Positions 23,033 through 34,284 of a DNA stretch of 64,000 bases are shown in pieces (positions within the stretch are counted from its first letter, which is position 1; each line of letters begins with the position of its first letter). Made by a program: the position numbers and the translations under genes. The stretch is from the NCBI GenBank assembly GCA_032622095.1, contig CP136062.1, positions 53,211,349-53,275,348 on the forward strand, given 5' to 3'. The notes under the pieces were generated by a model. That model was not told the DNA's origin and ran no database searches. It was given only the letters and a program-made list of their open reading frames with translations. Source of the stretch: Siphonodentalium dalli (Eukaryota; Mollusca; Scaphopoda; Gadilida; Siphonodentaliidae).

Positions 23033-23460
23033 AAGGTACTCAATCCTAATCAGACGGTCCCCATATCATCAAGTTACAACAACAACAACATTTCTTCAAA
23101 ATACGCTTTTGTTATCAGAATCGATTTATTACAACAACATAATGCTAACCGCTGTCAACTAGGGTATAAAATTTCCCATCAACATGTTGTTCAATGGAAT
23201 ATGGCCGTATTATCACTTGAGTATCACGAAATTTGGCCGTATTACCACTTGATTTTAGAGTAATCCATCTTCATCTGCCATTTTGTCTGAGACCCATTGA
23301 TATGACCAATCTTTTCTGGGGCACAAATAATTACACATTTCGAGAAATAATAAATTTCAAAAATTGATATCTGATCACTCTGAGCTTTGATGGGTGGGTT
23401 CCTAAACTCGATTCAAATATTTTTTTACCCCGAAGCCAAAGAAATAGTAATTTGGGAGCG
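23033..23460 (+). repeat. Interspersed element, inverse copy of 14098-14518
   Basis: Begins 'aaaggtactcaatcc', ends 'ttttaccccgaagccaaaga'. Internal 'acaacaacaacaac' tracts. Class unknown. Confidence 0.6.
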
Positions 23461-23799
23461 TTCTTTCGGATTATTCATCATTAAAATCATTTTCTGCATG
23501 TGGTGTAAACATAATATGACATGTAAAACCTATAAATACCAAACAATATCAGTTTACTAGTGAAAAATTAATGAATTAAATTTTTGATGTCCCTCTAAAA
23601 ACATCGAAACTGTATGAAATGAATAAATATAAAATTCAATATCAAACAAAATAACTTCTTTCTGTAGCACTTATTGTTCCAATGATGTTATTTTATACAA
23701 TAGAATCTAAATAAACAGTCAAATTTAGTTTCATAAAAATTGGTCAAGAACCATGAATTACATTTTTAAATCTTTGTGCCAGCTAGAACCAAGAAGATT

Positions 23800-24720
23800 A
23801 GGCCAAAAAAAAAAACAAGAGGCTGCACCACGGGTGCTGTGATAACCCCATAGTGAAAACTGAAATATGGGCAGGTCATAAACCAAATTGTGAAAAAATG
23901 TGAAGAATGAACAAATTACTGGACAATTGTAATGGACGAAAATCCAATATTTTCAGATAAACAAAGAGATATAAATCTTGAATGAACAAGAGGTGTGCAC
24001 TCGAGTGCTAGCATTCCCCCACCGTGGCAAATTCAACCCGCATTATCCGTAAACCCAACAAAAAAGATTTTTAACTTTAAAGAAAAATTCGGACAACTAA
24101 TATCGATATGGTGTCACAAGAAGCTTGTACAGAAAAAATTATTCAAATCAGTTCATATTTGTTAAAGTTATTAAGTCAGACAGAATTTTCTAAGTCAAAA
24201 TAAGTCGAAAATGAAGTGTAATATTACGAAAAACAGTTTGAGCCAATCCCTAGCCGCATTATGTAGAGAGGGTATTGTGAGAAGTAAGTATACCAAAAAT
24301 TATTGAAATCGGTTCATATTTGTTAAAGTTATTAAGTCGGACAGAATTTTCTAAGTCAAAATAACTCGAAAATGAGGCGTAACTTGAAAAAAAAAGTCGG
24401 ACCAAACCGCAATTAGCATCATGCGGAGAGACCGTCCTAAGGAGATTGCATACGAAAAATGATTGAAATCGGTTCATATTTGTTGGAGTTATGAGGTCGG
24501 ATGGACGGACGGACGGACACACGGAGGGAGAAAGCGTGCCGGACGGACGGACGGAGGACGGACGCAGTCAATCCAGTATACCCGATAACTCTTGAAAGGA
24601 AAATATGAACAATGTCAGTGAACCCTCTTTTGAAAGCCCTCCTGATGCATCAGCGACGAACGCATGGATGGACAGACGGCACATGTAATCCAGTATACCC
24701 CATCTTTTGGGGGTATAAAA
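23800..24720. repeat. Dispersed 'aacaagaggtgtgc' / 'gacggacggac' repeats
   Basis: Two starts ('caagaggctgcaccacgggt' at about 23817 and 'caagaggtgtgcactcgagt' at 23988) are followed by two ~180 bp tandem units ('ggttcatatttgttaaagtt', 'ttattaagtcggacagaatt'). A 'gacggacggacggac' microsatellite runs from 24500 to 24562. Confidence 0.5.
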
Positions 24721-25075
24721 AGATTGATTCTCAGGCAATTTCTTTTTGAAAATCAGTGAGGGAGAAAGGCTTTTATTTTGAGTTTAAATTTGTTTGTGTA
24801 CATAGTAAGCAGGGATTATAATACCTTCCCATGTCTAGTAATAGTCAGAAAATGTAGAGTAAACTTTGTTATGCATATACTTGTGCAATTATATAATCTG
24901 ATATAAAAGTTATATTGTACTACCGGTATATACATACCTATGATTACCTACAATGTTATAATTCCACTGACTATTCACAATTGTTATTGTTGTCTATAAA
25001 TTGTCACCTCTCCATTATAACAAGAGATCCTAAATACCCTCCAGTAAATCAATTTACCCATTTTCTTGTTTCAAC

Positions 25076-25537
25076 CAAGGCTCAAAATAAGTGGCTGGTC
25101 ACGGTCATTGTCCGACGAAAAATAGCTTATGTCCAGTGCACTTCTGTATCTGTCGGACATTTTGTCCAATGCAATTTTTTAAATCTGTATCTGTCCAAGG
25201 AGCCACAACTGCCCAAATCGGACATTGAAAGTAAAAAATAGTTCTTTTTTTATTTCAGATCAATTCAGAGTGAATTTAATTATGTCGTTTGTGAATGGCA
25301 TGTGTATTTCTTAATCGACGTAAAGTTTTTGAACTTTTGAAAACAAAAATAACATGGGTTTTTCCGGTAGCGATTGGAAGCTCACTCTCATTGACGAATA
25401 ATAAGTTGATTGGAAATTTAAATACTGTCTCCTACAATACATCTGAAAATTTGACAGGCACCATTTTGAAATGACCAACACGGTCCATTTGGTGCCTGAC
25501 ATTTTGAGTCAGTGAATTTTTTTTATTTTGAGCCTTG
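25076..25537. mobile_element. hAT MITE with 8-bp target duplication (copy 2)
   Basis: Same element as 8425-8845. TIRs CAAGGCTCAAAATAA and ttattttgagccttg (last base of the arm altered), exact duplication gtttcaac (25068-25075 and 25538-25545). It carries an extra ~50 bp hairpin insert at about 25457-25507 ('caggcaccattttga' / 'tccatttggtgcctg'). Confidence 0.92.
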
Positions 25538-25617
25538 GTTTCAACATGCATTTTATTTTTATTTCGACTGACAGAACAAAGTTTTAGAGAAAAAAATCCG
25601 CTAACCAAATGTTTACA

Positions 25618-25862
25618 CAAATGAAAGTGTCAATGACACTGTAGCTCAACTTGGAAAGGTGATAGTGCCATAAATTACAGTCAATGGAGCAATAAGGAAT
25701 GTTCAAAGTTGAAATGTTTCAGTAATACCAGAGTCAAGCCAAAGAGCTGTATGAAGTTTGGGATCAATTGGATAAAATATGTTGGGTGTATAGGGCATGC
25801 CAAAGTATTTAGTCATGCAAAAAGTAAAATCCAAGATGGTTGCTGGTGGCCATGTTTTTGAA
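25618..25862 (+). mobile_element. Pearl-like element fragment with one monomer part
   Basis: Head 'aaatgaaagtgtcaatgaca' and one 'aaaatccaagatggttgctg' monomer start, then truncated. Confidence 0.65.
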
Positions 25863-26084
25863 TGAAGATCCAATCTTAGAATTTACACAATGCGTCTTAA
25901 TTACTGATCCTCGTTACCCTTGTGGTGTGTGTGTGTGGTATTCGATGTTTTAAAGATTGCATCGAATGTACCGGCTGTAAACAATGGACACATTACCAAT
26001 AAGTTCCGATGACGAAACAATGTGAGAACATTTTACATATAATAATAAACTAATGTGAGAACATTTTACACCTAATAATATTTG

Positions 26085-26280
26085 ACATTATTATAAAAGC
26101 ATTAACTATGTTAGTAATTAGTGTTTATTTGTTAGTCTATTCCTGCTATGGTATAAATAAAGAGCGTTTACATCACTGATGTGAGAAAATATAATATTGA
26201 CATTATATATAAAAGCATTAACTACATGTATGTTAGTAATTAGCGTTTATTTGTTAGTCTATTCCTGCTATGGTATACCT
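26085..26280. repeat. ~118-bp tandem duplication
   Basis: 'gcattaactatgttagtaat' with 'tctattcctgctatggtata' occurs at about 26099 and again at about 26216. Confidence 0.75.
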
Positions 26281-26813
26281 GGCCATATATATACAGATAA
26301 TTTATTCTAATAAACTTTTCTTTCAGCTCACTGCTATATATATGTATATTTAAAAAACCTTGCTCTATTTTTCTTTTGTTGCTGTTCTAATATTCTCATG
26401 TTATACTTGTTTGCATTTACCAATAAAAAAAATCCAACTCTTAATTTGATCATCCAGTCCCCACAATTCAGTCCAATTCCCTTCAATAATCGATCAGTAT
26501 AACGATTAAATTAAAGCCCTTTGATTAAAGCCCTTTGTAATCAGCACCTCCACTGATTAAACATATCGTTGTGTAAACACGCATGACTAATCCACGCCGT
26601 AATCCACCCTAGGCGAGAGGGACTTGCTACATTTACCGGGGACTTGCTGCATATGCCGGGGACTTGCTGCATATCCAGGAACTTGCTGCGTTTAGTGTAA
26701 CGATATGAAGTTTGGTTACAATAGCATGAGGGATATGGCATGTAGGGTGTGCTAAAGGAAATTGTTGACAGAAATAGTGTGAGACATAATGTCAGGCTCA
26801 AATACAGTCTCAC

Positions 26814-26885
26814 CATCTTTTTCATTTTCCATCCTCATCTTTTTCAGAGCAACAATTTTATTGGTCACTGTATCTCTTGCTTTGT
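26814..26885 (-). CDS. CDK10: CDK10 exon with VALKK catalytic lysine
   Basis: Encodes (Y)KARDTVTNKIVALKKMRMEN then EKD(G), the beta-2/beta-3 strands. The first Lys of VALKK is the ATP-anchoring lysine of the kinase fold. Acceptor TTATTGCAG|ACAAAG, donor AAAGATG|GTGAGA; the last base starts the Gly codon shared with the next exon. It is isolated by a 34.6 kb intron upstream and a 7.4 kb intron downstream, and was too short to appear as an open frame of its own. A hAT MITE lies 50 bp upstream in transcript sense (26936-27310). Confidence 0.95.
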
Positions 26886-26935
26886 CTGCAATAAAAAGAA
26901 TAAATATATTCCATGCATGTAGCTTTAATAATAAT

Positions 26936-27310
26936 CAGGGGCGCCGGAAGCATCCAAGGGCAGGGGGGCGGAGCCTACAAAAAGGGCACTTTTCCGCAAA
27001 AAAGGACATTTTCTCTACAAACTCGGGAAAATAACCATAAATTCATTGTGGCAAAAATCCCTATTTTAATGGTATTTGTCGGTTTTTATGGCCGTTTTGT
27101 GATAAAATTGACAAATAATTAATATTTCTTGTGAAATTGGTGGTATTTGGACCAAAAAAGTCATATTTTGCTATAAAAAAACACGAGATTAAACACACAA
27201 AAAGCATTTTCTGTCTCCAGAAAAAGGGCAAGTCCTGCCCCCACTCGCCCCCCTTGGTCAAGGGCAGGGGGGTCAGCTGCCCCCTCTGCCCCCCTCTTCC
27301 GGCGCCCCTG
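26936..27310. mobile_element. hAT MITE, CAGGGGCGCCGGAAG ends
   Basis: 15-bp TIR CAGGGGCGCCGGAAG and its perfect inverse; 8-bp ataataat on both sides (low complexity). Purine/pyrimidine-rich arms (gggcaggggggcgg / tgcccccctc). It seems to have inserted into the (AAT)n tail of a short element whose remaining part (gtatagcgcttaac) follows at 27330. Confidence 0.83.
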
Positions 27311-27542
27311 ATAATAATAATGACAGTTTTTGTATAGCGCTTAACAAATTATACTTAATTGTTCTAAGACCATTAGGAAAATTATTACCTCGATGAACCT
27401 GAACATTCAGTAACCATCTACTGCTCCCTGGATACAGGGGGAGGTATATACAGCCACAATGTGGCTAGCAATTACAAGATCTTTCACTGCTCATAATCAT
27501 GTATCCTTTCAACGCAATGTGTGGTGTGAAGCACACAGTATG

Positions 27543-28016
27543 GCCGATGGGGTCATTGTCACAAGGTTCCGTCACATTCGTAGCCAGCTTTTTAAATGGA
27601 TCACAAATGTAGCCAGCTTTTTTCACCGGCGATCACATTCGTAGCCAGCTTTTCTAATTCCATGCTTAATATGGCGCGAAATATGACGTCATGACGTTCG
27701 TGACTAATATGTCGACGTCATGCTCCAAAACTGACTTCGTTTATCAACTTATATTGCAATATAATTCGAGCATTCCAACGACATTGATCAAAACCTCAGG
27801 TTATTAGAAGAACTATAATAGCAAAACAAAATTCAAGTTGTTGTTCATCCATCAATTCAGAAAAATGAGATTAACCTGACGTGTTCATTGAGTTTGCCTG
27901 AATATGAAAAGCTGGCTACAAATGTGATCGCCATAGAAAAGCTGGCTACATTTGTGATCGATTTAAAAAGCTGGCTACGAATGTGACCGATGCCTTGTGA
28001 CAATGACCCCATCAGC
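27543..28016. mobile_element. Mutator-like MITE, 24-bp TIR, 9-bp TSD
   Basis: TIRs GCYGATGGGGTCATTGTCAC plus AAGG, with one mismatch in 24. Flanked by exact 9-bp cacagtatg (27534-27542 and 28017-28025). Behind each TIR are three spaced copies of 'cattcgtagccagctttt', inverted at the other end. The TSD length suggests Mutator-like or Merlin-like origin; no transposase. Confidence 0.8.
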
Positions 28017-28029
28017 CACAGTATGAGCG

Positions 28030-28665
28030 ACCTTGCTCAAGAATCACAACTTCGTGCGAAATTTGAATAGCGTACAATCTGACAATTGCACGTTGATCAA
28101 TTCGGCCAAGCCACATATGCACATGCATGCTGCAACCTCAGATGTTTCAATGTGTTGACAGTGAAGACAAGTCCGATGCAGTCACCACTGGACCACGGAG
28201 CTCTAGCCATGAGTGATGAAAGAACTGGCCTGTCATGGTCATTCACAGGATGAAACGTACATACCGAAAATTATAATATGACAGGTTGAAATGTTTTGTA
28301 CCTGCCATTGTGACAGACCCTAATTTAGTTGATCAAATCACAGAAATGCCGAAAGCAACCAGTAATCTATGGAAAATCTTACGATTAATCCAGGGATCGA
28401 AATTAAGTCATATGGAAATAGGAATGTACAATGTTAGGCTTTATTATGCTTATGGCATTCGTCAATGACTCCGTTTTGTAATATACAGTAATGAGTTTCT
28501 TTGAAGAATGATGACACTTTCAAGCACATTGGGTATTTACTGTCCTGTTTTGTTGACATACAATGTTGACAGGCAGAAGGTATGAACTGACAGGCTAAAA
28601 CTGTAATAAGCCTGTCGACAGGCTGTAATATAATAGCTGAGACTTGCTAAATTATATCAAGGCTT
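28030..28665. other. CDK10 giant intron, no element recognised
   Basis: No repeat or gene recognised. A short 'tgacaggc' motif recurs around 28570-28625. Confidence 0.35.
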
Positions 28666-28670
28666 GTCTA

Positions 28671-28883
28671 CAGTAATGCCCTAAGTAATCGACTCCATAA
28701 CCACAGCTGAATTATGGGTAACTTTTCAGGATTTAGTCGGAAATATGGCTTGTTGCCATTCATTGGAAAGCTCTCGGGGAGAGCTTTCTGATGAATGGCA
28801 ACAAGCCATATTCCCGACTAAATCCTGAAAAGTTACCCATAATTCTGCTGTGGTTAAGGGGTCGATTACTTAGAGCATTACAG
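28671..28883. mobile_element. Tc1/mariner-type palindromic MITE
   Basis: TA flanks (28669-28670 and 28884-28885), CAGTAATGCCCTAAGTAATC end, near-perfect palindrome. Confidence 0.86.
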
Positions 28884-28913
28884 TAAGTCCACAATTTGTC
28901 TTTAAACACATTG

Positions 28914-30850
28914 CAAATGAAAGTGTCAATGACACTGTAGCTCAACTTGGAAAGGGAATAAATTAATGTATTACAGTCAATGGAGCGATTAGGAATGTGG
29001 AAAGTTGAATGTCTAATACTAGTTTATAGACATGAAGAGAAAAGTAAAATCCAAGATGGCTGCTGGTGGCCATGTTTACGGCCGAATAACCCCAAAATGA
29101 GTCGTTCCCATCTACATGTCATCGTTAACATCCATGACAAATTTTATGACGATCAGACTAAAGGTACGACCTGTAGCCCATGCTAAAGAATTTAGTCATA
29201 CAAAGAGTAAAATGCAAGATGGCTGCTGGCTGACATGTTTTTAGGCTGAATGAACCCAAAATTACTCGTTCCCATCTACATGTCAATATTATCATCCATG
29301 AAAAATTTCATGATGCTCAGACGAACTGTACGACCTGTGGCCCGTGCTAATGGATTAAATTTTGAAATCTAAGATGGCGGACATGTTTTTTGTCCGTATG
29401 ACCCCAAAATGACTCGTTCCCATTTACATTCCAATTTCAACAGCCATGACAAATTTTATGATGATCAGACTAAAGGTACGACCTGTAGCCCGTGCTAAAG
29501 GATTTAGTCATACAAAGAGTAAAATCCAAGATGGCTGCTGGCGGTCATGTTTTTTCGGCCGAATAACACCGAAATGAGTCGTTTCCCATCTACATGTCAT
29601 TGTTAACATGATGATCAGATGAACAGTACGACCTGTGGACTGTGCTAATGGATTAAATTTTGAAATCCAAGATGGCCGCTGGCGGCCATGTTTTTTGTCC
29701 ATATGACCCCAAAATGACTCGTTCCCATCTACATTCCAATTTCAACAGCCATGACAAATTTTATGATGATCAGACTAAAGGTACGACATGTAGCCCGTGC
29801 TAAAGGATTTAGTCATACAAAGAGTAAAATCAAAGATGGCTGCTGGTGGCCATGTTTTTTGGCCGAATGACCCCAAAATGACTCGTTCCCATCTACATGT
29901 CATTATTAACATTCAAGACAAATTTTATGATGAACAGACTAAAGGTACAACCTGTAGTCTGTGCTAAAGGATTTAGTCATACAAAGAGTAAAATCCAAGA
30001 TGACTGCTGGCGACCATGTTTTTTGGCCGAATGAACCCAAAATTACTTGTTCCCATCTACATGTCATTGTTAATATCCATGACAAATTTTATGATGAACA
30101 GACTAAAGGTACAACCTGTAGCCTGTGCTAAAGAATTTAGTCATACAAAGAGTAAAATCCAAGATGGCTGCTGGCGGCCATGTTTTTAGGCCGAATGAAC
30201 CCAAAATTACTCGTTCCCATCTACATGTCAATATTATCATCCATGAAAAATTTCAAGATGCTCAGACGAACTGTACGACCTGTGGCCCGTGCTAATGGAT
30301 TAAATTTTGAAATCTAAGATGGCTGCTGGCGGCTATGTTTTTTGTCCGAATGACCCCAAAATGCCTCGTTCCCATCTACATGTCATTATTAACATTCTTG
30401 ACAAATTTTATGATGATCAGACTAAAAGTACGACCTGTAGCCCGTGCTAAAGAATTTAGTCATACAAAGAGTAAAATCCAAGATGGCTGCTGGCAGCCAT
30501 GTTTTTGGGCCGAATGACCCCAAAATCACTCGTTCCGATCTACATGTCAATATTAACATCCATGACAACTTTCATGATGATCAGACAAACAGTACGGCCT
30601 GTAGCCCGTGCTAATGGATTGAATATTGAAATCCAAGATGGCCACTGGCGGCCATGTTTTTTTTTCCGAATGACCCTAAAATTAATCATTCTGGTCTAAA
30701 TGTTGATGTCAACAGCTATGACAAATTTCATAATGATCCGGCCAAAGGTACGACCTGTAGCCTGCATTGTTGACGCCTTATGTACACACGCACACACGGA
30801 CGACAAAGCCATGGCAATAGCTCAAACTTTACAAAGTAAAGTTGAGCTAA
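28914..30850 (+). mobile_element. Pearl-like element carrying about eleven monomers
   Basis: Same head and tail as 11471-12968. Monomers start near 29044, 29208, 29360, 29518, 29664, 29825, 29990, 30155, 30312, 30474 and 30630. Two monomer types alternate: one preceded by 'ttagtcatacaaagagtaaa', the other by 'tggattaaattttgaaat'. The most distal monomer before the tail is the most diverged in both elements and matches between them. Confidence 0.78.
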
Positions 30851-31062
30851 AAAGGATATCTAACAAAATATTCTCCTCCATGGTATATCAAAATAAAACA
30901 AATATTATTATTATATACACCAGAATCTATTAAAAGGGTAATAGGTTTTGCTAAAACCCTGAACATTATAACAGAAACATGCCACTTAAATAATAAATAA
31001 TGTATAAAATAACATGTCTGAAATAAGAAGAGCTACATGAAATATGCTATCTTGTTTGATTT

Positions 31063-31455
31063 ATGGAAGATGAAGAGCATTTCTTATTATTTTGTCAGAA
31101 ACACACTGAACATAGAGCACCCCTTTTGAATAAGCTGGGATTAACCAGATTTGATTTTTCTGCAGGATCAACAGATGCAGGTCGAAAAATTAAAAGAATT
31201 TAAAACCCTAATAATGCAAAAGATACGAAGTTGGTATGTGAATTCATAAAAGCATGCATGGAATGAGATAACCTACTCCTCAATACCATCAATTCAAGGA
31301 AAAACACTTTTTTTCTTTCTTTTTTTCTTCAAAAAAAACATACATATACATGTAACAATTGGTCTTTTTGTTTTATTTTTGTAATAAATGTTTGTTTATG
31401 TTATAGCAGAAACCAAAATTCATTGGTATTGCTGAATAAAAACTTGAAACTTGAT
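31063..31455 (+). pseudogene. LINE 3' end: last codons of a reverse-transcriptase polyprotein and tail
   Basis: 31063-31200 reads MEDEEHFLLFCQKHTEHRAP and on to KIKRI before TAA (31201-31203). 'EDEEHFLL.C' is the C-terminal signature of many non-LTR polyproteins. An in-frame stop lies just upstream (31057-31059). It ends near 'gaataaaaacttgaaacttg' (31433-31452). 5'-truncated and dead. Confidence 0.65.
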
Positions 31456-31459
31456 ATTC

Positions 31460-32050
31460 AAAATTCTATAAACCATACAGATTTGATGTTTTAAAGGGAA
31501 CCAAATATTATTTTGTTAATTTATCAATAACAAAATGCTTTGATCTAAATAGATCTGGTTTATATTTGGTTTCATAATTTTTTTCAAAAGAACAAATCAG
31601 AAAAGAATGTTGAATTAGATGTTGTTGTTGTATCTGGAGGTCTGGAATCCTGAATGCATTTTTAAGATGGATAAACAAAATGTGGTATATCAAAACATTA
31701 GAAGACTGATCGAGGCAAGGCAAGACCACTGACATCATTAGGAGGTGGTGATTTCTGCCTGGGGGGTGTGATCTATCATCGAGAGATACCCGAGATTGTA
31801 CCCTTCTCAGTGTTGGGACCTGACGACTTGACAAAACGCCTGAAGGCGTGATTTATCAGAATGATACAACAACCTAAGAAATTTAGCAAGATTACAGATA
31901 TCATTGTGAGATTATGAGGGGTGATGATATCAACAACCATAAACCTCCCCCCTCATCACAACAAGAAAAGGATTAATTATTATTTAATATTAAATGCATC
32001 AATTTATCACTGATGACATTTATGACCAATCGCAGCCGTTCGCACCTTCG
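31460..32050. other. Unannotated, possible upstream region of the hairpin array
   Basis: No repeat recognised. The minus-strand frame at 31508-31834 (108 residues) has no domain I recognise and is probably chance. Confidence 0.35.
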
Positions 32051-32054
32051 ATTG

Positions 32055-32093
32055 TATAAATCCTCGGTCAGTGTTGTCACTGAATCATTCTCA
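32055..32093 (+). promoter_or_regulatory. Candidate TATA + Inr core promoter, plus strand
   Basis: TATAAA at 32055-32060 and an initiator TCATTCT whose A is 32087, giving the classical spacing of about 32 bp. It faces the hairpin array 1.7 kb downstream and opposes CDK10. A GTAAGT donor-like site follows at 32151 (ATGACA|GTAAGT). Pattern-based; no expression evidence. Confidence 0.4.
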
Positions 32094-32159
32094 ACTTTGT
32101 GTTCATCTGATGAGGATTTAACACAGAGAAACACGCTATGTCAGTATGACAGTAAGTAA

Positions 32160-33480
32160 CACCAAATATTTAAATGGCATCAAATCGATACAGGTAACCT
32201 TTCAAGTACTTCAATTTTTCTTGCTCAGAAGTTCTAATTCCAAATTTTATTTTAAAAAATTGTGTAGGAAAATTAGATACAATGTACAAATGCTCATTAA
32301 AATATTTACATTTAAATTTAAGAATTTTTTTTTTTTTAATGTTTTTTTCTTATGGTAAAGCAGTGTAAAGTACAAATTTTGAATATCATTTAAAGATGGT
32401 TTCATTATTGGAAGCTAATTTAAAAAAAAAAATCTTAATTCAACATAAATTAAAAATATTATTTAATGATGTATTCATGGTTCAAAGCTAATTTTAACAA
32501 GAATTAATTTTCATTTCTAGTTTATACCATAATATGATTGAACTAAGAATTTCTGTGTAAGAGACTGTCCTCTTAAATAAGGAATGTTCTACATCTTTTG
32601 TATTATAAACGAAGAGATTAAATTACACTGTAAACTTCGCAATCAGAACATATTCGATATTTGTTTTGGTAGTTCGGAGGAGAATCAGAATTTATTTGGC
32701 ATTTGTTCTGGTAGTTCAGAGGAGAATCATAATTTCAAATTCAGTGATATTCAGTACGAGTGACATCAGAATTTATTTAGATAAACCAAATATTTGTCTC
32801 GACACTGTAATTTCATTTCATTGTTGCACACATAAATAAAATTCATTCCATGATAATAATTGTGTATAATTTATCAAACTCTCATATTAAAGGTTTGCAA
32901 AATTCTCTGTATTTAAAAACAAATTCAGTATTCGCCTATAATTTTACTACAGGTATCAGTTTTATATAACATTTTAATTAAAATATTTTAACAAATAAAA
33001 TTCAAATATCCTAACCATTGAACATTTCAACACAAATGATAAAGTTGGTAAAATTTAATGTCATCACCACCTAATCTGTCAGACTGAATTTAATAAGTTT
33101 CACACCTTCCAATTATTTGGGATGGTAATTTTTGTCAAAAGATGTTGTCTGTTTGACACTTTACTAGCCATGCCATGTGCTATTTTTATCACCTGACTCT
33201 TATACTAATATGTCAAACGAAAACAAAATCAGAAACCTCATGACCACCAGACAGAGAGAGCATTGAATGATTTACTCACTTAAAAGTTTCTTTTCTATTC
33301 TAATTCAGATGGATATCATAGCCAAGCTAGAGAATTATGGTTGTCATGGCAACAGAGTATGGAGTAAGTTTTTGAGTCCCAGGATGAGTTAATTTCGGAG
33401 GGTTCGATTAACTTTTCTGATGTCTCTGTTATATTTCAAGTACACATAAAAAATGCAGCAGTCACACAGAGCGGATGACT
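32160..33480. other. AT-rich unique sequence between promoter candidate and array
   Basis: No recognised repeats except a short duplication 'tggtagttcggaggagaatc' / 'tggtagttcagaggagaatc' (32669 and 32711). A possible very diverged hairpin relative ('agtaagtttttgagtcccag') starts at about 33364. Confidence 0.4.
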
Positions 33481-33482
33481 TA

Positions 33483-33695
33483 CAGTAATACCCAAGGTAT
33501 ATGACCCCTTAACCACAGCAGAATTATGGGAAATTTTCAGGATTTAGTCGGAAATATGGTTTGTTGCCATTCATGGGAAAGCACTCACCGAGAGCTTTCC
33601 GATGAATGGCAGCAAGCCATATTTCTAAGAAAATCCTGAAAAATTTCCCATAATTCTGCTGTGGTTTAGGGGTCGATTATTTAAACACATTACTG
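33483..33695. mobile_element. Tc1/mariner-type palindromic MITE
   Basis: TA before CAGTAATACCCAAGG; mirrored right arm ending cacattactg; centre 'gggaaagcactcaccgagag'. Left border of the hairpin array region. Confidence 0.82.
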
Positions 33696-33803
33696 AACAG
33701 ATATTGAAGTCTCTAGATGGTGTAAGTTTGTTAGGTTCTAGGGACGGAAAAAATGCTTGGAACATAATGAACTCAACCAAAATCGCAACCACAGAATGTT
33801 TGG

Positions 33804-33879
33804 GTTTGCTTGGAGTAAGTTCTTGGGGTCCCAGGTTGAATTATATTCCGGGGTCACCATCAACTTTCACTAAGCAATC
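33804..33879 (+). ncRNA. Diverged type-1 hairpin, left edge
   Basis: The 5' arm GCTTGGAGTAAGTTCTTGGG pairs in register with the 3' arm GGTCACCATCAACTTTCACT then AAGC. The outer stem (GCTTGG/CTAAGC) differs from array copies (ATTCAC/CTGAAT) on both sides, so pairing is kept by paired changes. Mismatch positions agree with the array copies. Confidence 0.5.
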
Positions 33880-34117
33880 TCGCAGACCAGCTTATTGATC
33901 TACACATAAATTTCAACGGTTGAGTGTAATTTTCAGTCGAAGCTAAAGTTAGTTTCTCCAGTCTGAAGTTGAAGATTTGAGTTCACTGATAATATTTTCC
34001 AGTTTAATGATAATTTGGTTTCATTGAATTAGTCGCTAGTCATCTTAGAATTTGTGGGAGAACTTGGCTTGTTCTTGAGTAAATTCCCCAGGTCCCGGGT
34101 GCGATTCCTTGGCTTGT

Positions 34118-34181
34118 TCTTGAGTAAGTTCCCCAAGTCCCGGGTGCGATTCAAAATCCCTGGACTTCAGGAACTATTCAC
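34118..34181 (+). ncRNA. Diverged type-1 hairpin, left edge, preceded by a 5'-arm duplicate
   Basis: AAGTTCCCCAAGTCCCGGG faces CCCTGGACTTCAGGAACT with only three interior mismatches. A duplicate of the 5' arm alone (gagtaaattccccaggtccc) sits just upstream at 34078-34098. Confidence 0.45.
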
Positions 34182-34284
34182 AGATGCAGCCAATCAAAAC
34201 AACTGTCAGCGTCAATGAAAACTGGGTTAAGTTTGAGAGAGGTATCACAGTATCACTGGTGATATATGCTCTGAAGATATCACT

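Noticed and set aside
31508-31834. 108-residue minus-strand frame
   Set aside because: No recognised domain, no splice or promoter context; length is compatible with chance.
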